Of a DNA stretch of 6,513 bases, positions 1-4,990 are shown piece by piece. Source of the DNA: an uncultured Oscillospiraceae bacterium (GTDB lineage: Bacteria > Bacillota > Clostridia > Oscillospirales > Ruminococcaceae). Position 1 is the first letter of the stretch. Each line of letters begins with the position of its first letter. The DNA is taken from assembly GCA_910577365.1 (NCBI GenBank), contig CAJTMU010000114.1:1-6513 (forward strand), read 5' to 3'. The notes beneath the pieces were generated by a model. That model saw only the letters and a list, made by a program, of their open reading frames with translations, ran no database searches and had not been told where the DNA came from. Both the position numbers and the translations under genes were made by a program.

Positions 1-200
1 ACCATTAAAAGTATTACCGGGAGAAGGTGGATTTTGTCTATAGGATGATTAGATATTAGTATAAGAATTACATAAAGTGTAATTGAGTTTGTGAACCAAT
101 CCAAGTTTTCGTCACTTGCACTGGCTTAATTTGATGAAGATTAAAAAGGCTATTTATTGCTGCGACGCCGTGCAAAACAGTGCCGACGCTCTTGTAAAAC
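1..200. other. Left-edge region with no supported gene
   Basis: No ORF of convincing length or family is visible here. One plus-strand frame is open from base 2 to a stop at 41-43 and could be the last 13 codons of a gene entering from the left, but that is too short to identify. The remainder is AT-rich with scattered stops in all frames. No tRNA-like cloverleaf or clear promoter was seen. It ends at the rpsI terminator. Confidence 0.4.
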
Positions 201-233
201 AATAAATCCCGCTGCCATAGGACAACGGGATTT
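192..233 (-). terminator. Rho-independent terminator of the rplM-rpsI operon
   Basis: An 8-bp perfect stem (AAATCCCG at 204-211 and CGGGATTT at 226-233) can be extended inward by a few pairs including wobbles. Read on the minus strand it is followed by a T-rich tail (ATTTATTGTTTTAC). It starts about 20 bases beyond the rpsI stop codon, the expected place for the operon end. Confidence 0.85.
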
Positions 234-253
234 TATTATGCATAAAGAAACAA

Positions 254-649
254 TTATCTCTTCGAGAACTGGGGAGCACGTCTTGCAGCCTTCAAGCCGT
301 ACTTCTTTCTTTCCTTCATTCTCGGGTCGCGAGTGAGGAAGCCCGCCTTCTTGAGAACGGGGCGCAGCTCGTCGGAATACTGGAGCAGCGCTCTGGAGAT
401 ACCGTGACGGATAGCGCCCGCCTGACCGGTAACACCGCCGCCCGCAACCGTGCAGACGATATCGAACTTCTCGACAGTATCGGTAAGAGCAAGAGGCTGT
501 CGAACTATCAGCTTAAGAGTATCCAGACCGAAATATTCGTCTATACCTCTGCCGTTTATGGTGATAGCACCGCTGCCGGGATAAACTCTTACTCTTGCAA
601 CGGAGTGCTTTCTTCTGCCTGTTCCGTAGTAGTAGTTAGATTCGTACAT
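254..649 (-). CDS. rpsI: 30S ribosomal protein S9
   Basis: Small-subunit ribosomal protein S9 (uS9), 131 residues, the usual bacterial length (about 130). It binds 16S rRNA in the head of the 30S subunit, and its C-terminal tail reaches the P-site tRNA. What is seen: the N-terminal YYYGTGRRKHSVARV segment, the S9 signature at about residues 70-88 (GGGVTGQAGAIRHGISRAL), a basic C-terminal region, and the canonical SKR terminus at 129-131. The ATG is preceded by AAGGAGGG (656-663), which overlaps the stop codon of rplM (662-664). Only 12 bases separate the two genes, so S9 is probably translationally coupled to L13. The pair rplM-rpsI is a conserved bacterial operon. Identification is secure. 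Confidence 0.98.
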   Translation of the reverse strand: MYESNYYYGTGRRKHSVARVRVYPGSGAITINGRGIDEYFGLDTLKLIVRQPLALTDTVEKFDIVCTVAGGGVTGQAGAIRHGISRALLQYSDELRPVLKKAGFLTRDPRMKERKKYGLKAARRAPQFSKR

Positions 650-661
650 ATTCAGCCCTCC

Positions 662-1090
662 TTAAAACTTATACTCAACGGGCTTCTGAGCCGCGTTTTT
701 ATGCTCCGCACCTGCGTAGCAGCGCAGTCTTGTAAGAGCCTTTCTTCCGATGGTATTGTTGGGCAGCATGCCGTTGACAGCCAGCGTCATAGCCTTTTCG
801 GGCTTCTCCGCCATAAGCTTGTCGTAGCCTACCTCCTTAAGGTGACCAATCCAGCCCGTGTGCCATCTGTAAACCTTATTCTCCAGCTTCTTGCCGGTGA
901 GCACCGCCTTAGAGCAGTTGATGATAATTACATGATCGCCGCAGTCGCAGTGAGGTGCGAAAGTGGGCTTGTGCTTGCCTCTGAGCAGGTGAGCAGCCAT
1001 AGCCGCAACACGACCGAGAGGTCTGCCTGCCGCGTCGAGAATATACCAGCTGCGTTCCATTGTTTCAGCCTTAGGCATATATGTTGACAT
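662..1090 (-). CDS. rplM: 50S ribosomal protein L13
   Basis: Large-subunit ribosomal protein L13 (uL13), 142 residues, the normal bacterial length. It is an early-assembly 23S rRNA-binding protein. What is seen: the N-terminal SWYILDAAGRPLGRVA segment (about residues 14-29), HVIIINCSKAVLTGKK in the middle, and the family signature region from about residue 106 (VNGMLPNNTIGRK) through LRCYAGAEHKNAAQKP near the C-terminus. The start is fixed by AAGGAGG (1098-1104) with a 7-base spacer to ATG. A later in-frame ATG at codon 5 lacks such a site. It is the first gene of the rplM-rpsI operon, transcribed from a consensus promoter about 60 bases upstream. Nothing is unusual in the protein. Confidence 0.98.
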   Translation of the reverse strand: MSTYMPKAETMERSWYILDAAGRPLGRVAAMAAHLLRGKHKPTFAPHCDCGDHVIIINCSKAVLTGKKLENKVYRWHTGWIGHLKEVGYDKLMAEKPEKAMTLAVNGMLPNNTIGRKALTRLRCYAGAEHKNAAQKPVEYKF

Positions 1091-1118
1091 ATTACTTCCT
1101 CCTTATTTGTATTTATCG

Positions 1119-1131
1119 CCATTTCAAATGG
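1119..1131 (-). promoter_or_regulatory. Short stem-loop in rplM leader
   Basis: The predicted untranslated leader of rplM is about 55 bases. It contains CCATT-TGA-AATGG, a 5-bp stem with a 3-base loop, placed about 15 bases before the Shine-Dalgarno. Many Firmicutes carry an L13-binding autoregulatory leader upstream of rplM, and this position fits such an element. The stem is short, however, and I cannot confirm the match by sequence alone. Confidence 0.3.
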
Positions 1132-1153
1132 AAATGTCATCACAACATTGATT

Positions 1154-1182
1154 ATTATACACTTTTACCCATACTTTGTCAA
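1154..1182 (-). promoter_or_regulatory. Perfect sigma-A promoter of rplM-rpsI
   Basis: On the minus strand the -35 box TTGACA (1177-1182) and the -10 box TATAAT (1154-1159) are separated by exactly 17 bases. Both hexamers match the consensus at all positions. An A/T-rich stretch just upstream of the -35 (about 1186-1205) could act as an UP element. Transcription should begin near 1147, giving a leader of about 55 bases before rplM. Confidence 0.9.
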
Positions 1183-1205
1183 GGGCTTTTTCCCTTAAAT
1201 TTTAA

Positions 1206-1300
1206 ATATATCCCCTATCCTCTGTATTTCTCTCTGATTCCCTGCTTTTTTCTCTCTTTCTCGCGTTTCATTTCATTTTACGCGTCACGCGTTTTTTCCT
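1206..1300. other. Pyrimidine-rich non-coding stretch with a small hairpin and T6
   Basis: The plus strand is strongly biased to C and T between the rplM promoter and the GNAT promoter. Near its end, ACGCG-TCA-CGCGT (1280-1292) forms a 5-bp stem with a triloop, and the T run continues through 1297. This resembles a small plus-strand terminator, but no plus-strand gene lies upstream in this window. No credible coding sequence is present. Confidence 0.35.
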
Positions 1301-1353
1301 GCCCAACGCCCATCGTAAAGCGTCTGCATGAGAGTATAACGCTGTATCAAGGC

Positions 1354-1382
1354 TTGACTTTTATAAAGGCGCATGATATACT
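1354..1382 (+). promoter_or_regulatory. Sigma-A promoter of the GNAT gene
   Basis: The -35 box TTGACT (1354-1359) and the -10 box TATACT (1377-1382) are separated by 17 bases. Each hexamer is one base off consensus, and a TG two bases before the -10 (1374-1375) makes it an extended -10 promoter. It lies just upstream of the ribosome binding site at 1401, which supports a start at 1414 rather than a longer N-terminus. Confidence 0.8.
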
Positions 1383-1413
1383 TAATACAATTTTATATGC
1401 AAGGAGAAATGCT

Positions 1414-1872
1414 ATGAAAGAAATAATCGTATATGAAATGGTTCTTAAAGGAGACTTGCCAAACAGCGATATAAACTGTACTCCTTTCCAAAAAAGATAT
1501 TGGAACGAATATATGCAGATATACAACGAATGCTTTTATGACATGCGAAAGGATTTGGAGATTGAGCCGTTAAATTTCTACTCCGATTATTCTCAAATGG
1601 AGAATAAAATAAACGATACCTTCCTTTACTTTCAATACGGGGTGATAATCGGAGCAGTTTCCTGTTTCGGAAACGAACTTGATGACTTAATAGTCAATAA
1701 ACCCTTTCAAAAGCGCGGATACGGACAGCAACTGCTTATTTGGGGAATAAATCATATATTTAAGCAAGGATACAGCGAAGTCGTTTTACACACAGCCGAG
1801 TGGAACGATGGTGCAATAAAGCTATATTTAAAAACAGGCTTCACTTTAAATAAAAAAGAAAAAATCCGATAG
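1414..1872 (+). CDS. GNAT-family N-acetyltransferase
   Basis: Protein of 152 residues, the usual single-domain GNAT size. It would transfer an acetyl group from acetyl-CoA to an amine; the substrate cannot be read from the sequence. What is seen: an N-terminal segment with GNAT-like helices (residues 25-55), a hydrophobic strand (about 75-85), the acetyl-CoA pyrophosphate-binding motif A with QKRGYG at 99-104 preceded by LIVNKPF, and motif B with WNDGAIKLYLKTGF at 130-143. The frame is open further upstream (to 1081), but the start at 1414 is chosen because AAGGAG (1401-1406) sits 7 bases before the ATG and a promoter lies at 1354-1382, inside the longer frame. The gene is clearly AT-richer than the ribosomal and amylase genes around it, which suggests accessory origin. 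It is convergent with the XRE gene, 60 bases apart, with no clear terminator between them. Confidence 0.88.
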   Translation: MKEIIVYEMVLKGDLPNSDINCTPFQKRYWNEYMQIYNECFYDMRKDLEIEPLNFYSDYSQMENKINDTFLYFQYGVIIGAVSCFGNELDDLIVNKPFQKRGYGQQLLIWGINHIFKQGYSEVVLHTAEWNDGAIKLYLKTGFTLNKKEKIR

Positions 1873-1932
1873 CCAATCTATTATTGCACACCCAAAAATC
1901 ACGTTAAACAGACACTACGGTCATTTTATTTA

Positions 1933-2190
1933 TTAAATTTCCCGCCGTACGTTTTTTATCTCCGTGTTCATTTTGGGATTATCTGTACGACCGAATAGAT
2001 AGTCCAGCGAAACGTTGAAATAATCAGCTATTGCCAGCAAGGTTTTATAATCCGCCTCGCGCACGCCGCTCTCATAGCGGCTTATGCTGTTCTGACTCAT
2101 ATTCAGCTCTATCGCGAGCCGCGTCTGGGAGATTTTACGCTTTTCTCTCAATTCCTTTAATCTGATTATGATAATCGCCCCCCTTGACAA
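1933..2190 (-). CDS. XRE-family helix-turn-helix repressor
   Basis: A small cytoplasmic DNA-binding protein of the Cro/CI (XRE) family, at most 85 residues, that probably dimerises and represses the divergent promoter. What is seen: helix 1 RLKELREKRKIS (10-21), the helix-turn-helix at about 21-42 (SQTRLAIELN then MSQNSISRYESG), and the typical closing segment ADYFNVSLDYLFGRTDNP (55-72). It has no extra effector domain. The start is uncertain. The coordinates given use TTG at 2188-2190, which has no Shine-Dalgarno upstream. A strong AAGGGGGG lies inside this frame at 2178-2185, followed by ATT, ATC, ATA and ATC codons but no ATG, GTG or correctly spaced TTG. The true start may be a rare codon around 2167-2172, giving about 78-79 residues. 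It is divergent from the 47-codon peptide gene and overlaps that promoter's -35 box, so the two are likely controlled together. Confidence 0.88.
   Translation of the reverse strand: MSRGAIIIIRLKELREKRKISQTRLAIELNMSQNSISRYESGVREADYKTLLAIADYFNVSLDYLFGRTDNPKMNTEIKNVRREI
2178..2185 (-). promoter_or_regulatory. Strong Shine-Dalgarno inside the longest XRE frame
   Basis: AAGGGGGG on the minus strand lies downstream of the TTG start and upstream of ATT/ATC/ATA/ATC codons in frame. Its spacing favours initiation at ATC (2170-2172) or ATA (2167-2169), which are rare start codons. The site argues against TTG at 2190 being the main start. Confidence 0.5.
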
Positions 2191-2212
2191 AACTATACCA
2201 TAGTGGTATAAT
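2184..2212 (+). promoter_or_regulatory. Perfect consensus promoter divergent from XRE gene
   Basis: TTGACA (2184-2189), a 17-base spacer and TATAAT (2207-2212) match the sigma-A consensus at every position. The predicted start of transcription is near 2219. Downstream are a Shine-Dalgarno at 2251-2257 and an ATG at 2266. Such a strong promoter next to an XRE gene is normally kept off by its repressor. Confidence 0.88.
2194..2210. promoter_or_regulatory. Palindromic operator filling the promoter spacer
   Basis: TATACCA-TAG-TGGTATA is a perfect 7-bp inverted repeat with a 3-base centre. It lies between the -35 and -10 boxes and overlaps the first four bases of the -10. Size and symmetry fit an XRE dimer site. 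Binding here would block RNA polymerase on the divergent promoter. On the minus strand the same sequence contains TGGTATAGT, a possible extended -10 for the repressor gene, so autoregulation is plausible. Binding by this particular repressor is inferred. Confidence 0.7.
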
Positions 2213-2216
2213 TAAA

Positions 2217-2235
2217 TTATCCCGTTTTGGGATAA
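2217..2235. promoter_or_regulatory. Second palindrome at the predicted transcription start
   Basis: TTATCCC-GTTTT-GGGATAA is a perfect 7-bp inverted repeat with a 5-base centre, just after the -10 box. It could be a second repressor site, since it shares the TA...CC...GG...TA pattern with the first, or a hairpin at the very 5' end of the peptide mRNA that protects it from decay. Confidence 0.5.
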
Positions 2236-2265
2236 AAATACATTTTAATCAGGGGGGTATTAAAA

Positions 2266-2409
2266 ATGAAAATGAAAAATTCAAATGCTGATGTAGAATC
2301 AGCATTTGAATTGATGATAATTTTGTGGGCAATATGCTATTTTTTGTGCAAAGTTCTTTTTCATGGCAAGATAATTATTCTGATTATAGCCGATGTCGGC
2401 TGCTTTTAA
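2266..2409 (+). CDS. Small putative membrane peptide (47 aa) divergent from XRE repressor
   Basis: A 47-codon frame with ATG at 2266 and TAA at 2407-2409. AGGGGGG (2251-2257) lies 8 bases before the ATG, and a consensus promoter lies about 50 bases further upstream. A second in-frame ATG is at codon 3. The predicted peptide starts polar (MKMKNSNADVES), then has a hydrophobic stretch of about 19 residues (about 14-32, FELMIILWAICY then FLCKVLF), a short HGK turn (33-35), and a second hydrophobic run IIILIIA (36-42), ending ADVGCF. This fits a small single-pass or hairpin membrane protein with two cysteines in or near the first segment. I recognise no family. Its coding support is the complete set of expression signals plus the hydrophobic pattern, not homology. 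It could be a repressed toxic or signalling peptide. Alternatively, the transcript could be a non-coding RNA. Confidence 0.55.
   Translation: MKMKNSNADVESAFELMIILWAICYFLCKVLFHGKIIILIIADVGCF
2278..2312. repeat. Perfect 15-bp inverted repeat within the peptide gene
   Basis: AATTCAAATGCTGAT (2278-2292) and ATCAGCATTTGAATT (2298-2312) are exact reverse complements separated by GTAGA. The hairpin spans codons 5-16 of the 47-codon frame and starts 12 bases after the start codon. On the plus strand no T run follows. On the minus strand it is followed by a T-rich tract (TTTCATTTTCATTTTT), so it could also weakly terminate leftward readthrough toward the XRE gene. The stem is AT-rich (4 G/C of 15). 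Confidence 0.9.
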
Positions 2410-2442
2410 AGCGGCAGCGCCAGTATCCGATTTCAAGCAGTA

Positions 2443-2485
2443 AAATCCCGCGCGGACCTTTGATGTCCTGCGCGGGATTTAATTT
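2443..2485. terminator. Bidirectional terminator between peptide gene and HIT gene
   Basis: A long stem of AAATCCCGCGC (2443-2453) with GCGCGGGATTT (2470-2480), extended inward by GGAC/GTCC with one bulged base and a 7-base loop. It is followed by ATTTAATTT on the plus strand and by a short TTTTA on the minus strand. It lies 33 bases beyond the plus-strand peptide stop and 20 bases beyond the minus-strand HIT stop, so it can serve both convergent units. Confidence 0.8.
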
Positions 2486-2504
2486 CTCTGCATTAAAAAC
2501 AATT

Positions 2505-2963
2505 TTATATCAGTTTATCCAGTTCGTTTTTAAGTCGGCGCTTCATATCATAAAGCTCCTGAGGAGAGGGTCTGGTGCTGTCGTCGTACATAATATTCAT
2601 GGGAAGCCACCAAACGGGACCCTTTCCGTTGTTTCCGTAACCGTCAAGGTCGCCGTTTCGTCTCGGATATAAGTGCCAGTGCAGATGAGCGTCACCCATG
2701 CCGAGCAACTCATAGTTCATCTTATCAGAGCCAAATGCCGCCGAAGCTGCCTGAGCGACGAGCGACATTTCCTCAAGGAATTTCATTTTAAATTCCCTGT
2801 CCAGCCTAAAAAGTTCCGTTTCATGTGTCTTGCACAAGAAAAGCGTAAAACCTTTGAAATACTGATGGTCGCCGATAACAGCATATCCTGTTTCAAACTC
2901 TTTGACAAAATAAGGATTTTCTCCCTTTTTTATCATCTCTATTCTGTCGCATATAAGACACAT
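2505..2963 (-). CDS. HIT-family (histidine triad) nucleotide-binding protein
   Basis: Protein of 152 residues, cytoplasmic. HIT proteins hydrolyse or transfer nucleotidyl groups, for example from AMP-amino adducts or dinucleoside polyphosphates; the exact substrate is not deducible here. What is seen: an N-terminal CxxC (C2, C5), which together with TH at 46-47 resembles the zinc site of some HIT subfamilies, and the catalytic triad motif HLHWHLYP at 93-100, with H95 and H97 in the HxHxH core. The C-terminal part is longer than in minimal HIT proteins (about 110-115 residues) and includes a WWLPMNIMYDD segment. Translation starts at ATG 2961-2963 behind GGAGGG (2967-2972). Only 10 bases separate it from the stop codon of the GH13 gene, so the two are very likely one transcript and coupled. 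The bidirectional terminator follows. Confidence 0.9.
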   Translation of the reverse strand: MCLICDRIEMIKKGENPYFVKEFETGYAVIGDHQYFKGFTLFLCKTHETELFRLDREFKMKFLEEMSLVAQAASAAFGSDKMNYELLGMGDAHLHWHLYPRRNGDLDGYGNNGKGPVWWLPMNIMYDDSTRPSPQELYDMKRRLKNELDKLI

Positions 2964-2973
2964 ACACCCTCCA

Positions 2974-4860
2974 TCAGACCTTGCAGTAGACTACCGCGTA
3001 ATCAAAGGGCGCAACGGTTATCCTGCCGTTTTCTATGCCCCTGTCGTAGCGGTCAAAGGCTACCTTAAAATTGTAGAACATATCCGTACATTCGTTCCGT
3101 ATTTCAAAGCTGCGCCCGCGGGTGGATTTGTTGAGATAGATTATGGCGGCGTCGCGGGTTATCTTATCGTACCGCGCAAATACGCACACTTTATCGTCCA
3201 CCTCTATAAATTCCATCTCTCCCTGCTCGAAAGCGCGCGTTCCCTTGCGAATCCTCGAAAGCTGCTTTGTAAACTCTATAAGGTCGAGATTTTCATTTCC
3301 CCATGGATAGCAGCGGCGGTTAAATGGATCGCGGTAGCCCTCCATGCCCGCCTCGTCGCCGTAGTATATCGACGGAACACCCGGCAGGAAGAACTGAAGC
3401 ACCATTGCGCATTTCATCAGCGAAACGCCGTACATATACTGTGCCCCATCAAGGTAGCGCTCACTCTGCCAGTCCTTGTCGTGCCAGCCTACCTCCTCGC
3501 CGCCGAAGTAGGTCAGCGCCCTCTCCGTATCATGGGTGGAAAGGAAATTCATCAGCATATCAATTGCGGGCTTGGGGTAGTGATCCAATATAGTCATGAT
3601 GCTTTCCTTAAAAGCTCTTCCGTCCGCATATTTTACATATCGAAGAATTGCTTCCTTAAAAGGGTAATTCATCACGCTGTCCAACTGACCGCCAATAAGG
3701 TAGCGCCTGCGCACGCCGTAGCTTTCCTTGTTGGTGGCGTCCTCCCAGACCTCTCCGTAAATTATTTTGTCCTTGCCCATCTTCTTGACTGCCTTGTTGA
3801 GATTGTCAAGAAACTCGTCGGGCAGCTCGTCCGCAACGTCCAGACGCCAGCCGCGCGCTCCAGCCTCTATCCATTTTTGCAGAATACCGCCGTCGCCGCA
3901 GATATAGTTCGTGTACTGTTCGTTATTCTCGTTAACATTAGGCAGCGTAGTAATTCCCCACCAGCTCTCATAGCGGTCAGGATAACCCGTAAAGCTGTAC
4001 CACGGAAAATAGGGGCTGTTTTTGTCCCGATAAGCGCCCGTGTCGCTGCCATAGCGCCCAAATTTGTTGAAGTAGACTGAATCCGCGCCCGTATGCGAGA
4101 AAACTCCGTCGAGGATAATGTCTATCCCCATCTCACCCGCCTTTTGGCAAAGCTCCCTGAAATCCTCCTCGGTGCCGAGCATGGGATCTATTTTTTCATA
4201 ATTTGCGGTGTTGTAGCGGTGGTTTTCATGCGCCTCAAAGATGGGATTAAGGTAAATAACCGTAACACCGAGGCTCTGAATATATGGCAGCTTTTCGATT
4301 ATTCCCTGCAGATCTCCGCCAAAATAGTCGTTATTGCGCACCACGCCCTTGTTGTCGGGCTTGTAGTAGGGCGTTCCCCACCAATCCTCGCGTATTACCC
4401 TGTCCTCGGGAATATTCTCATGTACCGCGCCGCTCTTGGCAAAACGGTCGGGGAATATCTGATACATAATTCCCCCGCGGATAAATGATGGTGTATAAAA
4501 ATCGTGATCGAATACGGTAAGCTGGAACAACTCCTCACCCTCGAATACTCCCACAGAAGCGCCGCTGCGCTTTATATAACGGCGGCGTCCGTCCAGAACG
4601 CAGGTGAAATAGTACTGGTGCATTCCTGTGTTATTTGGCGTAAAAACGCAGGTATAAGTATTGTCCTCGCCGCTCTCGTCCTGAAGCTCAAGCTCTATAT
4701 ACCGCTCCTTATACCCCGGGCGGAACATTACCAGCGTAAGATCCTGAACCTGTGAGCTTTTGGGTATGCGCACGTTGAAAATGCTTGGCTGACCCTTGCG
4801 CAAAGCACCGAAGGGGTGCTTGTAGCTGCTGTCAAAGCAGTCGAACAGAGGTACGCCCAT
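2974..4860 (-). CDS. GH13 alpha-amylase-family glucan hydrolase (neopullulanase/cyclomaltodextrinase-like)
   Basis: A 628-residue glycoside hydrolase family 13 enzyme that would cleave alpha-1,4 (and possibly alpha-1,6) links in maltodextrin, pullulan, cyclodextrin or glycogen. No signal peptide is seen, so it should act in the cytoplasm. Residues 1 to about 120 form an N-terminal beta domain of the kind found in neopullulanases. The barrel starts at GGIMYQIFPDRF (129-140). Conserved regions: NHRYNTANYEKIDPMLGTEEDF (213-234), region I DGVFSHTG (251-258), region II GWRLDVADE with nucleophile D341, region III IIYGEVWE with acid/base E370, region IV FLSTHDTE with D444, and GVPSIYYGDEAG (494-505). 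A C-terminal beta domain follows. All three catalytic acids are present. AAGGAG (4870-4875) lies 9 bases before the ATG. It is followed directly by the HIT gene and lies downstream of glgP. The exact subfamily (GH13_20 versus GH13_39 type) is not settled. Confidence 0.95.
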   Translation of the reverse strand: MGVPLFDCFDSSYKHPFGALRKGQPSIFNVRIPKSSQVQDLTLVMFRPGYKERYIELELQDESGEDNTYTCVFTPNNTGMHQYYFTCVLDGRRRYIKRSGASVGVFEGEELFQLTVFDHDFYTPSFIRGGIMYQIFPDRFAKSGAVHENIPEDRVIREDWWGTPYYKPDNKGVVRNNDYFGGDLQGIIEKLPYIQSLGVTVIYLNPIFEAHENHRYNTANYEKIDPMLGTEEDFRELCQKAGEMGIDIILDGVFSHTGADSVYFNKFGRYGSDTGAYRDKNSPYFPWYSFTGYPDRYESWWGITTLPNVNENNEQYTNYICGDGGILQKWIEAGARGWRLDVADELPDEFLDNLNKAVKKMGKDKIIYGEVWEDATNKESYGVRRRYLIGGQLDSVMNYPFKEAILRYVKYADGRAFKESIMTILDHYPKPAIDMLMNFLSTHDTERALTYFGGEEVGWHDKDWQSERYLDGAQYMYGVSLMKCAMVLQFFLPGVPSIYYGDEAGMEGYRDPFNRRCYPWGNENLDLIEFTKQLSRIRKGTRAFEQGEMEFIEVDDKVCVFARYDKITRDAAIIYLNKSTRGRSFEIRNECTDMFYNFKVAFDRYDRGIENGRITVAPFDYAVVYCKV

Positions 4861-4879
4861 TAAAACCAGCTCCTTCTAA

Positions 4880-4907
4880 ATAATATTTTAAAGATAAAAA
4901 GAGTTAA
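4880..4907 (-). promoter_or_regulatory. Possible promoter of the GH13-HIT unit
   Basis: On the minus strand TTAACT (4902-4907) and TATTAT (4880-4885) are separated by 16 bases, giving 4/6 and 5/6 matches to the consensus. The predicted start would fall very close to the Shine-Dalgarno, leaving a short leader. The call is weak because the region is AT-rich and such matches arise by chance. Confidence 0.35.
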
Positions 4908-4935
4908 ATGTAAGAGGTTTAACCACACAAACAGC

Positions 4936-4972
4936 AAGGTCCTCTTTACAATCTGTATTTAAAGTTGACCTT
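4936..4972. repeat. Imperfect inverted repeat upstream of GH13 gene
   Basis: AAGGTCCTCTTTA (4936-4948) and TAAAGTTGACCTT (4960-4972) pair at 11 of 13 positions around an 11-base loop. It lies about 75 bases upstream of the GH13 start codon and is not followed by a T run on the minus strand. It may be an operator for a sugar-responsive regulator or a structured leader; the sequence does not decide. Confidence 0.45.
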
Positions 4973-4990
4973 AAGCTATTATTTTAAATA

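Noticed and set aside
2..43. Possible 3' end of a plus-strand gene at the left edge
   Set aside because: Thirteen codons are too few to identify, and other frames are equally possible.
404..1087. Long plus-strand frame (227 codons) across rpsI and rplM
   Set aside because: It lies antisense to two certain ribosomal protein genes and has no recognisable domain or suitable ribosome binding site.
1081..1413. N-terminal extension of the GNAT frame back to 1081
   Set aside because: It would run antisense through the rplM promoter and include the GNAT promoter. The Shine-Dalgarno and family start fit 1414.
1414..2190. GNAT plus XRE as a toxin-antitoxin pair
   Set aside because: The genes converge on opposite strands with separate promoters. 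Known GNAT toxins are usually co-transcribed with ribbon-helix-helix antitoxins, so the arrangement does not fit.
2325..2672. Plus-strand frame overlapping the peptide gene and HIT 3' end
   Set aside because: It reads through the bidirectional terminator and antisense HIT codons, and has no family features.
3481..4080. 199-codon plus-strand frame within the GH13 gene
   Set aside because: It is antisense to conserved catalytic regions of GH13 and is a by-product of GC-rich codon structure.
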